A stretch of 64,000 nucleotides of DNA from Dioscorea cayenensis subsp. rotundata (lineage: Eukaryota > Streptophyta > Magnoliopsida > Dioscoreales > Dioscoreaceae): positions 1-64,000 of the forward strand of contig NW_024086962.1 in assembly GCF_009730915.1 (NCBI RefSeq), written 5' to 3'. Each line of letters begins with the position of its first letter. Position 1 is the first letter of the stretch. Both the position numbers and the translations under genes were made by a program. Below the pieces are notes generated by a model. That model made no database searches, was not told the origin of the DNA, and saw nothing but the letters and a program-made list of their open reading frames with translations. This document shows positions 13,333-23,692 of the stretch, piece after piece.

Positions 13333-13437
13333 CTTTGTCAATAATAAAATTTATAAAATATACAGCATAACAATTAATAATGACAAAATATTATATAAAA
13401 TGCAATAATATAAACATAATTAGTTTAATTTAATATT

Positions 13438-13640
13438 GTGGAAATTGCCAGAAAACCCCTTAAGTTTGCCATATTACCAAAAAAAACCCCTAATTTTGCA
13501 ATCCCCAAAACCCCTTCCTTTTACACTCCATGATTTTGAAACCCCCAAAGTATGTAACGGTGGTTAACGGAGTGATTTTTAAATTTTATGGACGAAAATG
13601 CCCTTGCACGGGAAGTCGAGCTGCAGACCCATTTTCGCAG
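13438..13640 (+). repeat. Left terminal inverted repeat region of the MULE
   Basis: Alternating ACCCC and AATTTTG/AAGTTTG blocks, then AAAATGCCCTTG. The inverted right end (about 22890-23095) shows the same order: CCCC, AATTTTGG, AACCCTTCC, TTTTTGCCCTTG. The match is degenerate rather than perfect. Confidence 0.65.
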
Positions 13641-14136
13641 GTGTGAGAGGAAGTGGGGGGAGGGGGGTTTGTTAGGGCTACAGCCATTTGAGTCGTTTGC
13701 TTGTCTTCTCTCAACTCGCCTCCACCATTTTTTGCACATCCTCTCAGAAATTCAACTTTTTTCCCTCGCCACCGTGTCTCAAGGAGAAGTCCCGCGCAAG
13801 TATTCGAGATTTTCATCGCTTTGTAATCTAAGGTATTGATTATGGTTTTTATGTTAACTATTCGTTATAAAGAAACATTTTTTTCGGGCTTTTTGTTTTT
13901 GTGATTTTGTTTTTTTATTGAAGACATCGAAGCCCGTAGGGGATTTATCGGCTCGGGGTTTTTGTTAGTCTGCATGGAGATTTCTCGCTAAGGTTTTTGT
14001 TTTTGTTTTTACATTTTCGTCTCAGGTACATGATCGAAATAGTTTTTTTCGATTGTTGTGATTTGTGTAATCGTTTATAATATACGCTTTCCCCTTTCAA
14101 TTGATATGGTTGCAGCTAGTACAAAATGAGGTCTCC

Positions 14137-14286
14137 GTTTAAAGAATGTGCTTTTACCGTTTAAGTTTTGTCGTCTTCGTTTAAATATTGGCATCCCTAT
14201 TTAATAATATAGGTCTTTGTTTAACAAGTGATATTACTGTTTAAGAATTAAGAGTTTACCGTTTAACAACTTATATTTCCGCTTAA
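14137..14286 (+). repeat. GTTTAA array 1 (leader of the Ulp1-like gene)
   Basis: Core starts at 14137, 14159, 14179, 14199, 14219, 14239, 14261 and 14281; spacing 22, 20, 20, 20, 20, 22, 20. Variants are ATTTAA at 14199 and GCTTAA at 14281. Bases before the core are often CC or CT; the roughly 14-bp spacers are not conserved. Confidence 0.9.
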
Positions 14287-15159
14287 CAATTTGTGAATAC
14301 GGCTGGCTGAATGTGCTGTTATTGTCACAGGCTTGTGATTATAGCGGTCAATCTAGTTAATGGGCGATGCTACTTGACACCGGTAGTGGAGACCGTGGCT
14401 GAATTGAAAGTTCACATGATCCCTCAACACTGGAGATCATCCGAAGGACACCGTTTGCAGCATTCACTGAGTTGGAAGCTGTATTCCAAGAGCGGGCCCT
14501 TCTTGATTCTCTGTTGCAAAAGTACAATAGCCGCACCAATAAATTCAGGATCGGGGAAAGCATGCTGACTTTCAGGCCTAAAGATTTGGCCCTCGTTCTT
14601 GGTCCGCGTTGCGATGGAGACGCAGTCATGTTTCAAAAGAAGAAAACACGCTCAGCTTTCGAAGAGAGGTATTTATCCAAAACCTACGAGAGACAGAGAC
14701 TCCATCAGGAGCACTCTTCAGTAACTCGTTGGACAGAGGGGAGAAGAAGAAAATTTTGTGAAACTACTGATGGTATACCTCATGGGTACAATCCTCTTCT
14801 CAAATACCTCCTGCTCGGTTCCTAACTGAATCGTTGATTATGTCGATGATCTACCTAGCATGGGGCAATACGTATGGGCGCAAGCGACGCACAAGTGGCT
14901 TATGGAGGACATTCCACAAGCAGCTGCTCGAGTGCAAGCTAGATGCGCGGGGAAGAAAACCAACACATGGTATATCAAGGGTTGCACGGTCGCGCTTAAC
15001 ATATGGTTTTATGAGATGACCAGAACCGGAAAGAAAGTCTGTTTCGGCAAGATCCCAAGGATGCTGTGCTACGTTGAAAATAATTACCGGAAGCAAGCGA
15101 TGATAGAAACCAGTTTGTCATCTCTCGAAGGAAAAGAGGTAATAAATCATGAACAATGT

Positions 15160-15327
15160 GTTTAACAGTAGATGTTAATGTTTAAACATATTCTTTACCG
15201 TTTAACTTTGTTCATTTACCGTTTAAAAAGTATCTTCAATGTTTAAAACTTTTGTTCTCTGTTTACGTTTATGTTATAATGTTTAAATATATAAGTTCAA
15301 TGTTTAACTATAGTTTTTATTGTTTAA
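15160..15327 (+). repeat. GTTTAA array 2 (intron of the Ulp1-like gene)
   Basis: Cores at 15160, 15180, 15200, 15221, 15241, 15261, 15281, 15302 and 15322; spacing 20, 20, 21, 20, 20, 20, 21, 20. It starts about 20 bp after the exon donor. The 15261 unit reads GTTTAC. Confidence 0.92.
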
Positions 15328-16502
15328 ACTGAATGATTTCGCTAAATTGTTTGGTTTACACATGTTAAATTCCTGAGATGGTTCCGGCGAATGCTGATGA
15401 AGATATATTTGTTCGGGCCAACCATAGGTTCGATGTTATTGCTCCGGAACCACTTGCTCGAAGGCAAGATGAGAGGGCAACCTCTTCAGTGCGAGCTCGA
15501 CGCCGGAGAAGCCCTCCCCTACCCCGCTAAATTGCAACACCCCCACCGACGATGACAACGACAGTCCCCTCGACCGTGGCAGCGCCCCCGACGATACTAT
15601 GCGAGGATGTCACTGCAACTCTTATGTAGGCCTGCCAGATATTGATGACCGAGTTCTCTCGGCTTGTCGCTCGGGTTGAGGTATTGGAAGGTCGGTCACA
15701 ATCGACTGCGTCGTCCCTCCGAACAAATAAATCACCCGGGATGGACGAGGCGTCGGATTTTGACGACGACGACATCATCGCGGAGGCCATTCGAAAACGG
15801 CCTCATTCGAAGAGGCTTGCGAAAAAGAGGAAAACAATAATGCCTCTGTCTCCACCGCCGACTGATGGTGTTACCGTTAATGACATGGCTGTCACGGTGG
15901 AGGAGATCGCAGATGATGTTACCATTGCCGCGGTTGATAAGATCAATGACTCCGTCATGAACCCGGTGGAATGGGCGGCTGACAGTACGGCATCAAAGAT
16001 GGACACAATCCCTGAAGAACAAGAACCAGCTAACATAGGGTCTCCAATTGATGTTGTTGCCGTGGCCACGGTTGAGAAGGTCGTTGACTCTATTGTCAAC
16101 AAAATCATAGTCACGGTGGAACCAACGGCCGACATTACCGCATCGAAGGCAGACACAATCCCACAACAACAAGAAGCATGTAAAGATATGTCTCCTCTTG
16201 ATGCTGCCGTCGTGCCCGCATCGAAGGAAGATGATGCTGGTGCTAAACTCCGACGACCGTCAACAACAGTGCAGCATGATGATCCCAAAACAGCTGTTGA
16301 CGAGGGTCAAGGGAATACCGCCGAAATGACGACGAGAGAGAAGATCAATGCGAATAAAAAATTAGAAGAAGTTCGGAAAGTCTTTATTCCGAAGAAGAAA
16401 AAATACGTTGGCCAATTGCGCCACAATAAGTACGAACAGGAGTTGATAAGGATCTTCCTCAACTGCCCTTTGGACAAGTAAGTTTGAAGTTTTTATGGTA
16501 TT

Positions 16503-16692
16503 GTTTAAACTATTACATGTTACCCTTTAAGTTATATATTTAACGTTTAACTATTCCAGATAGAATTTAAACTATTATATTTTACCATTTAATTTATTTA
16601 GTAACCGTTTAAATATTCGACATAGAATTTAAACGGTTGATGTATCAGTTAAATATTTACAATATTGTTTACGTATCTCTGTTACCGTTTAA
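16503..16692 (+). repeat. GTTTAA array 3 (intron before the protease domain)
   Basis: Cores at 16503, 16525, 16545, 16565, 16587, 16607, 16627, 16648, 16667 and 16687, as GTTTAA, CTTTAA, ATTTAA, GTTAAA or GTTTAC. The last unit is followed at once by the CGCAG acceptor, so the array fills nearly the whole intron. Confidence 0.9.
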
Positions 16693-17595
16693 CCGCAGTA
16701 CTGTCCTGTGGAAGAATGACTCTGTCAGAATCACACGGTCCAGATTATTCGATCTGCTTGAGGGGAAGGAGATGGTCGCAGACGATGTGATGGACGCTTT
16801 CGTATGTATAATCCAAAATTCGCTGATGATAGTACCATATTGTTATAAGAAGCGCGCCTCCATCACACGACTACTGGCGCTGTTTATGTCAATGCAGGAA
16901 GACGCACATGATACCACTATGGCTATGATCGGAGATGCCGCGCGCAACTTGCATGATGTTGAAATTGTCATCCTCCCGATAATTATGAATGACCAATTCC
17001 ATGTCGTCGTCCTTGACAATGACAAATAAGAATACAAGAATTATTCTTCATGCCACAGCAAGGAATACGATAAAGGCGCGCTAGACATGGTAAGTGCTTT
17101 AATAATTTATGTTTAATTAATAGTGTTTGGTAAATAACCGGTATCCTAATATGAACTTGTATACCTCCATAGCGGAACCTATTCGACCTTTGTATCGACA
17201 TGGAGTTCGGCGAGTCGGTGACCGCAAAGTACCCACTTGTTCATGACACTGAAACCCCACGACAAAACAAGGAAGTGTCGACTGCGCCGTCTATGTGATG
17301 CGGTTTATCGAGCAGTTATTCACAGATGAGAAGCTACGGCTACCGCAGACGAACGTCCCTTATCTGCGATTAAAGTATGTTTCCCGCATACTTAAGGAGG
17401 GGAGGGCAGCCGACATCACTGCCAAAGGGGAGTGTTCGAAAGCGGGTTCATAGAATACGTTGTCTTAGTTTCAAATGTATACCAGTTTAAATTCAATTCA
17501 TTGTTTTCGAAGAACATGACAAATTTTGTCAATGTAAATTTATATGTATCTATATTTATATACTTAACTCATTTTTTTAACCTTCCAGTATCATT

Positions 17596-17784
17596 GTTTA
17601 ACTTGCACTTTCATTGTTTAATTTTAAGTTTAATTGTTTAACTATCAATATCATTGTTTAAATATCCATGTTACAGTTTAAGAAGAACTAGTTACTTGTA
17701 AAAATAAATATTTAACGTTTAAAATAATAATGTCTCTATTTAAATACATGTGTTAACTATAAGAATAAGATTTTCTCTGTTTAA
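17596..17784 (+). repeat. GTTTAA array 4 (3' of the Ulp1-like gene)
   Basis: Cores at 17596, 17616, 17636, 17656 and 17676 at exactly 20 bp, then 17698 (GTAAAA), 17717, 17738 (ATTTAA) and 17779. It lies between the ends of the convergent Ulp1-like and transposase genes and follows the Ulp1 orientation. Confidence 0.9.
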
Positions 17785-18420
17785 AAATGAAAAGTTGGCA
17801 CACAATTAAGTTTGTTTCTTTTTAAAAATCAGCTGTTTTACAATGGCTAGTCGGCGACAGTTTCATTGTAAGATCTGCGATTGTGACTGGAGCCGTAGTA
17901 GCGGTTGCAACGTAACTCGCGGACCTCAAAGGCTTGTGACTCGATCCTTTTTCGCCTAGGACGCCCAGGTTGCCTTCTCGTCACAGGCGGTCGCAGACGC
18001 AGTTCACGATTTCCGTCCGTAGGCTTGTCATCGTCGGGTATGGGGAATATAGCTTCCTTATACACCAGTTTGTAATTATCGACGGTGAAGTAGCCGCTAA
18101 TAAATCGATGAACGTTGGTGTCTATCTGTATTATTGCAGAGCAAGCACGTTTACACGGTATACCATAAACTTGCCACCTGTGACATGAACATGTTTTGAT
18201 GGCAAGATCTACAGAGTAGCTGCACTGGTCAATCACTTCATAACGATCATCGACACAACGACCAACACGAAAATTTCGGCTATCCTCCACAAGTATCTCC
18301 ACCTTCGAATGTATGTCCGGGCACAAGTAGGTCTCCCATTTGTTTTCTTGCTCACGGCGGTCGCATAACATGCGCATCAACTTGAACTTGTACAGCGTAC
18401 AACACAAATCTCAGACAATG

Positions 18421-18506
18421 TTAAGCGAAGACATTGATATTTAAACATAAACACACTTTATTAAACAGTAGTATCATAAATTAAACAATGATGTAGATGG
18501 TTAAAT
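18421..18506 (-). repeat. GTTTAA array 5 (transposase intron)
   Basis: On the plus strand the inverted core TTAAAC/TTAAGC/TTAAAT starts at 18421, 18441, 18461, 18481 and 18501, exactly 20 bp apart. The core therefore points along the minus-strand transposase. Confidence 0.93.
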
Positions 18507-19852
18507 GCAGAGAAATATATTTGAATATTTATAAACTATTTTAAAGGATAATACGAATTCGTAAGTGAAAATGAACATTCGAATACCTTATGGAATCGAC
18601 CATCTTCGTTACCGGCAAATACCGAGCTTTTTTGATCCAAGCATTGAACATCTCACCCCAACGTTCACCTCTGAACAGATAATTCGACCAATGTGCCATA
18701 TCCGATTTATTAATCAACCAGTGATGGGCTTCGGGTGATGTGGCCAGCAGTTCATTCACAGTATCATCGAAACCTTTAGCCATGGATGCCCACGCAATAT
18801 GAAAGTATATAGACCAGCACTCCTCTCTCAATGCCTTCGCTAGTCTGATGTTGCCTTTCATGAAATTGGCCTCCAAGTGTCGAAGACAGTATGCATGTGG
18901 GGAAGAAGGGAAGACTCTCGCAATAGCGTTCACAAGGCCCTTGGACCTGTCTGAGACGAATGTAATTATCTCATGATAATCTCCTTACTCGTATAAAGCA
19001 TCACCTGACTTGGATATGAACCAAGTCCAATTGGCATCGGTCTCGTTGTCGACAATACCGAAGGTGATGTGGAAGAAACCATTGTTTCCATCTTTGCATG
19101 TAGCACCCAGTAGAGTACCCCGATACTTTCCAAGGAGGTAAGTACCATCGACAAATAGCAGCGGCCTGCAAGCCTTCTTGAATCCGACAATACACGCTCT
19201 GAAAGAAAAGAATGCACGTTTAAATCGCTCACCGTCTCTTTCAACAATCGCAATGCTGCCGGGGTTTGTCTCAACCACCTTATCCACGTACCAAAGCAAC
19301 AAATCGTAACTGGAGATGTCGCTGCCGTCGAGCACCACCCGGGCATACTGTTTCCCAACCAAGCCTGCTTGTATGGAATGTAGACACCATGTTCCCGCAA
19401 CATGTCCTTCTGAATGTCGATGGCTTTGTACAAGGGCCGGTCTTTGAGTTTCTGAATCACCCGTGCGCTTACCCATTTTTTGGACTCTTTTGGGTGTGAG
19501 GCCGATCCCACTCCACCACCACAAGTGTGTGACGGGTTCATTATCTTTATTCTGAAAGTATTTCTATTATATTCTTTTGATGCATAAAGGCGCCATTGAC
19601 AACCAATGGCAGCGCATTCCACAGTGACCCGGTGTTTCTCGTTCTTTATGAATTTGAAATTGAAAATCCGTTTGATTGCAAAATTTCAAAGTGCGTCCCT
19701 GAAATGTTCAACACCTTCAAAACATTGTTCGATATCCAACGACAACACTTCAGAATGATCTGACGAGGAAGGAAGGCATCCCACACCGTCAGGTTCGCCA
19801 TGGGGTTGACCGGGAGCGCTCGCAGAATCTGAATTCCTGCCAACACTTCAGT

Positions 19853-20001
19853 TTAAACGAAACCATCCATAAGTTAAACAGAGACATAACGTGCTTAAAT
19901 GATAAAATCATAATTTAAACGTTAAGTCAAAGAGTTACACGATGAAGATAAAATTTAATTGTAATCAGAATATATTTAAACAGAGCCTGTTAAACTTAAA
20001 C
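19853..20001 (-). repeat. GTTTAA array 6 (transposase intron)
   Basis: Inverted cores at 19853, 19874, 19895, 19915, 19935 (TTACAC), 19955, 19976 and 19996; spacing 20-21 bp. Orientation again matches the minus-strand gene. Confidence 0.9.
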
Positions 20002-20327
20002 CGTAATGAACTTATACAACTAGATAAACATAAAATAGAATAATCTTACAACGAGAAAAACTCGTTTTCAGTGAACGTGACACATCCGCTGGAAGTCGAC
20101 ATCGTTTTCTATTGGACAAGCCATTTAATACCCATCGGGTGTGATAAACTTTACCCTTACACGGGAAACATCGAGATCTCATTGTTCACATATCTCAGCT
20201 AACACTGACTCCCAAGAAGTCAGCGCCGTGAACATTAGCACTCTTCCCTCCCCGTTGTATCTAGCAATACCACAAAAACTATCCATAATATAACTACTGA
20301 ACTCGAATCTAATAAACTAAATGAGAA

Positions 20328-20328
20328 G

Positions 20329-20357
<29 letters not shown>
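20328..20357. repeat. (GAA)n microsatellite
   Basis: About ten AGA/GAA units just upstream of the transposase start. The equivalent place in the second derivative (about 22795-22823) carries a shorter, interrupted version. Confidence 0.85.
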
Positions 20358-20360
<3 letters not shown>

Positions 20361-20525
20361 GATAATGTAAAGAGCCTTCTAAAATGTGTTTCATAAAAAA
20401 GTACGCAACTGTATGCATAAAGTCAGACATGATGTGATTGGGCACTATTTTTCCCACCATTTTAAAGGGCAAAAGAGGTATTTCATTACATGGACCCACT
20501 TGAAGTGACCGACAAGGGTTAATCC
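20328..20525. repeat. Internal copy of the MULE right terminal region
   Basis: From the GAA tract through GAGCCTTCTAAA, GACATGATGTGA, CCATTTTAAAGGGCAAAA and ATTTCATTACATGG, this matches 22795-22985 near the right end. It is what would be expected if a full-length element once ended here, before a second truncated one. Confidence 0.7.
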
Positions 20526-20761
20526 CTAGAGACAATCATTACTAGCTCCTTGGCTCGTAATTCTTCTTCGTTTTCCACCATTGCCGCTTTCAACCATTGT
20601 CTCAAAGTTTTTCTTCGCTTGTAAGGACGATGTTGCAGTGTGAAGTCCTTGCAAGCGACCGGTCGACTACAAGCGAGAAGCGGCGGGAAGTAAGCAAGTG
20701 ACGATAGAAGCCAACCTGTCATCGCTCAAAGGAAAGTACTCCACTTATCATGATTCTCTTT

Positions 20762-20913
20762 GTTTAAATATAAATCTTTAATGCTTTATCAAATATGATA
20801 TAGTGTTTAATATATTGGTTCACTATTTAAAATCATTTTATATAGTTTAAACAAATATGTAAACCGTTTAAATATTATCATTTCACTATTTAACAATATA
20901 TGTTATTGTTTAA
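20762..20913 (+). repeat. GTTTAA array 7
   Basis: Cores at 20762, 20805, 20825 (ATTTAA), 20845, 20866, 20888 (ATTTAA) and 20908. It follows the PMD-exon-like remnant at 20640-20745, as array 2 follows its exon, and has the same orientation. Confidence 0.85.
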
Positions 20914-20976
20914 ATTGAATGCTTTTACTGATAGAGCCTCCATGAAGAGAACACTTGAGCAGCTTGCTTGTTCACT

Positions 20977-21335
20977 GTTTAAAATAATTCTTAACCGTTT
21001 AAATATTTTGATTTAACTATTTTAAAATATATGTGATTGTTTAAATTGAATGCTTTCTGCGACATCGTGTTGAAGATGGATATTTTTCCAAAACATTGTG
21101 TTACAGGCATTCCATCAATCCTCTTGGGTACCTCATGGGTCTCTGTTTAAACGTCAACCTTTTACGTTTAAACAATTATATATATTATTTAAACTGTCGG
21201 TTCACTGTTTAAATAATTTGTATATCTTTTAAACATATTTATTTTTTTGTTTAAACCATTGTCACTGTTTACACATATTTATTTTTTGTTTAAACATCGT
21301 TGTCACTGTTTAAGTAGTAAGACGATTTTGTTTAA
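20977..21335 (+). repeat. GTTTAA array 8
   Basis: Cores at 20977, 20997, about 21019 and 21039, then 21145, 21166, 21187, 21207, 21227, 21249, 21267 (GTTTAC), 21288, 21308 and 21330; spacing mostly 20-22 bp. CAC or GTCACT often precedes the core. Confidence 0.85.
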
Positions 21336-22279
21336 CATTTTGTTTGTTTACAATGCCGTTTTTTGTTACTAAAAATACTTAAATATCAAAGGTTGACACT
21401 CAAATAAGTTTGTTTCATTTATAATATTTAAACATTAACAATGACCTCTGATTAACTATCAAAAGTTCACACTCAGATACGCTTGCTTCATTTCAAATAA
21501 AATATTTACAACATCCACAACATTTACAATGTCTTCACGGACATCAAACACTTGCGAGTCTATCCTAGTTCGTCTATTAAGATTTCGGCTTTCCTCAACA
21601 AGTATCTGTACCTTCGAATGCTCACGGCGGTTGCATAACATGTGCATCAACTTGAACCTGTACAACGTAGAACACGAACAGTTAAAAAAGGGAGTTAAAC
21701 AGTTAAATGAAGACAATAATATTTGTACACTAAGGAACTTTTTTTAAACGCTGAGAACAATTCTCAAGTGATAAATATCAATTTTGTTTTAAAGTATATG
21801 TCGTGGTCACCCTCTCCGGAGAATCCTCCACAATCAAGCAATGCGTGAAAACTTTCTTGTCCTGATCAAGTCAAAATGCCCGCTTAATTGCTTGCCCATC
21901 ATCCTCCGCATTCAAGCAATTAGGCGAACTTTCTGACTTGAACAGGAAAAGAAAGTTTAACTTGTTGCGTGATCAATTCTCCAGAAGAGGATGATCACGA
22001 CAAATCCTTTAAACGCATATCCTGGACACATGAAGATGAAACTCATCCGAGAAGAAGCAGAGGAAGAGAATGAGGGGGTGTTCAGGGGAATTGGTCTTTC
22101 TTCTCATTTATGATGTGAAATCCGTAAGCCGGTTGACACTTCGATTTCGAGAAAGAATAAATTTGCCATAAATTTTTGTGTACGGGATACCGTAACGAGA
22201 TATAGAATTTAATGCCGTCATTAATTCTTGTGCATGGGATACCATAAATTTGCCATTGGCCACCTGCCAATACTTCAGT

Positions 22280-22447
22280 TTAAACGAAATAGAAAATATT
22301 TTAAGCAGAGACATAAAATGTTTAAACGATACATTACAATGTTAAACGGTAATGCAAATAGTTAAATACTGACAAATAAATTAAATGAAGAAGACAATTG
22401 TTAAATATAAAAATAATATATTAAAACAGAGATAGGCGACGTTAAAC
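22280..22447 (-). repeat. GTTTAA array 9
   Basis: Inverted cores at 22280, 22301, 22322, 22342, 22362, 22381, 22401, 22421 and 22442; spacing 19-21 bp. It lies in the minus-sense transposase derivative, between the SWIM-like and PB1-like remnants. Confidence 0.9.
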
Positions 22448-23389
22448 GGTAATCAACTTATACAACTAGATAAGCATAAAAAAGAAGAATCTTACAACGA
22501 GAAAAACTCATTTTAATTAGGATTCGACAATGCCACATCGTCTATCTCGACAAGATCGACAATGGCACATCCGCTGGAAGTCAACCTCATTTTTTATTGG
22601 ACAAACCATTTTATATCCATCAGGTGTGATAAACTTCACCCTGACATGGGGAACATCAAGACCCAATCGCTCACGTATCTCAGCTAAGCTAACACCAATT
22701 CCCAAGGAGACAATGCCGTGAACAATAGCCCTCGAATTGAAGAAATTCTAACCTTATTAAGAAACCGGCAGAATTTAAATATAACAAACCAAATGAGGAG
22801 AATAAGAAAAAGAAGAAGAAGATGTGATGAGCCTTCTAAACTTTGTTTGACAAAAGGCACCAAAAAAATCAGCAAAATTGTATGTATAAAGATTGGACAT
22901 GATGTGAGTGGCCGTTTTTTCCCGCCATTTTCAAGGGCAAAAATGAAATTTCATAACATGGTCGCATTTCAAGTGAACGGCAAGGGTAAAAAGAGAATTT
23001 AAACAATAACGGAAGGGTTGTCCGAGGTTTACCAAAATTGGAGGGGCTGTTTGGGAAATTTTTAAAATTCACGAGGGGTAAACAATAATTTTCCCTTTAA
23101 TATTTAAATTCATTCTATTCTCTAAAAAAATTATAAATAAATCATTTTATATTTATAAAAAATAATTTACATACTACCTATTTTATATGTATGCTAATTT
23201 TTTTAATAAACTTAAATTATATATATATTGTTAAAAAATTTTGTTGTTTTCAAATTTTATCCTATATATTTTATTGAAAGGAAATATTCAATTTAACTAA
23301 TTTAGTATGTTTTACTTAAAAATAAATAAACAAATGAATATATAGGAGTTTTTGAAACTAAAAAAAAATCTCCATCTCTCCCCACAAGA

Positions 23390-23692
23390 AGAAGGGACCC
23401 ATGGCAGGAATCATACTACGAGAGCCAATGGGTCGTTCCTTAACCCCTGATGGCCACAAACAGATCAATGACGATCAACAACATCTGAAAAGAAATGAGG
23501 TTCTCAATGTTCAACAATGGCTGAGAAAGTCATCCTTTCCCTCCTTTTGCGAACTTGATCATCCCTTTGATTCTCTCTTCTAGTACGCCCCTCCGCCATC
23601 TTCCTCATTCTTCTCCTCTCCATTAATCCTCTGGCCAACCTTATCTTTGCAAAGCCTACCACCTCAACCATGGCAAGCCCAATACCTAGCAA
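23390..23692 (-). pseudogene. Start of a Tekay/Del-type gag region, truncated
   Basis: Just inside the LTR on the minus strand, TAGGTATTGGGC may be a degenerate tRNA-Met primer-binding site. A basic, arginine-rich open stretch follows (RRENQRDDQVRKRRERM). It stops near 23504 and the element is cut off by about 23390. The same truncated form occurs in unit B at 38642-38830. No polymerase genes remain. Confidence 0.45.

Larger units (their letters stand above)
10896..13437. other. Gene-free AT-rich part of unit A
   Basis: No gene. 10904-11212 and 12729-13261 are shared with unit B. 11213-12728 is absent from B, where a Harbinger element sits between the same two flanks. Contents annotated separately are a probable SINE, a 100-bp tandem duplication and an 18-bp palindrome. 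Confidence 0.6.
14403..17453 (+). pseudogene. Ulp1-like (C48 cysteine protease) gene with N-terminal PMD/DUF1985-like domain, MULE-borne, broken
   Basis: Ulp1 proteases remove SUMO-like modifiers; this is a transposon-carried relative. Exon 1 region (about 14403-15138): a DUF1985/PMD-like fold with NKFRIGESMLTFRPKDLALV and, after a frame break near 14825, DDLPSMGQYVWAQATHKW. The donor is GGTAATAAA at about 15139. A charged acidic/basic linker occupies about 15379-16480, ending KVFIPKKKKYVGQLRHNKYE, then an array-filled intron. The protease part (from about 16700) has QFHVVVLDNDK with the candidate catalytic His, an intron at about 17090-17172, and SVDCAVYVMRFIEQL with the catalytic Cys. Breaks: in-frame TAG near 15627, TAA at about 17027 and a one-base loss near 17278 just before the Cys motif. 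Ends at TAG 17451-17453. The Cys motif reads DCA rather than the usual DCG. Confidence 0.75.
17847..20286 (-). pseudogene. MULE (MuDR-type) transposase, broken
   Basis: DDE transposase of the element. Reading from the N-terminus at about 20286: a PB1-like segment with VRVKFITPDGY and DVDFQRMCH; a MuDR-type DNA-binding region ending ECAAIGCQWRLYAS (about 19560-19740); catalytic core with LLFVDGTYLLGKYRGTLLGA and GIVDNETDANWTWF (about 19000-19180) and SPHAYCLRHLEANF; then a SWIM-like zinc finger CSCHRWQVYGIPC followed by KRAC (about 18130-18190) and a basic tail. Array-filled introns lie at about 18408-18540 and 19850-20050. Breaks: a one-base loss near 19340 in a G run, several stops and a frame slip in the N-terminal segment (TAA after GY; TGA near 20190). 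The SWIM finger lacks the expected final CxH histidine. Confidence 0.8.
20526..22745. pseudogene. Second, deleted derivative of the same MULE gene set
   Basis: 20640-20745 (ending GACGATAGAAGCCAACCTGT) matches the end of the PMD-like exon at 15095-15140. About 21110-21145 (CTCTTGGGTACCTCATGGGT) recalls 14770-14800. 21480-21680 (minus) repeats the transposase C-terminal segment with LYRFKLMHMLCNRREHSKVQ. 22105-22270 (minus) repeats the SWIM-region phrase WQIYGIPC twice. 22510-22740 (minus) repeats the PB1-like N-terminus with VRVKFITPDGYKMVCPI. The catalytic core and protease domain are missing. Part order follows the first set, so this is a tandem or nested deletion derivative sharing the right terminus. 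Confidence 0.7.
13438..23095. mobile_element. Mutator-like element (MULE) carrying a Ulp1-like gene, Kaonashi/KI-MULE type
   Basis: A 9658-bp element with 9-bp target duplication TTTAATATT (13429-13437 and 23096-23104). Left end GTGGAAATTGCCAGAAAAC and inverted right end GGGAAAATTATTGTTTACC form a degenerate terminal inverted repeat of roughly 100-200 bp rich in CCCC and AATTTTG. Unit B lacks the element and keeps one target copy at about 38241. It holds, left to right, a PMD-like/Ulp1 pseudogene (plus), a MULE transposase pseudogene (minus) and a shorter degenerate repeat of both. Noncoding gaps are 20-bp-phased GTTTAA arrays. MULEs carrying Ulp1-like proteases are known in plants; both genes here are broken, so it is probably not autonomous. 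Confidence 0.9.

Noticed and set aside
13588..13839. Overlapping open frames at the left end of the MULE
   Set aside because: They fall in the terminal inverted repeat and leader, overlap on both strands and match no family.
14137..22447. The regularly spaced GTTTAA arrays as CRISPR-like repeats
   Set aside because: The conserved part is only 6-9 bp, spacers are about 12-14 bp, no cas genes exist and the genome is a plant nuclear one. Repeat-spacer immunity does not fit.
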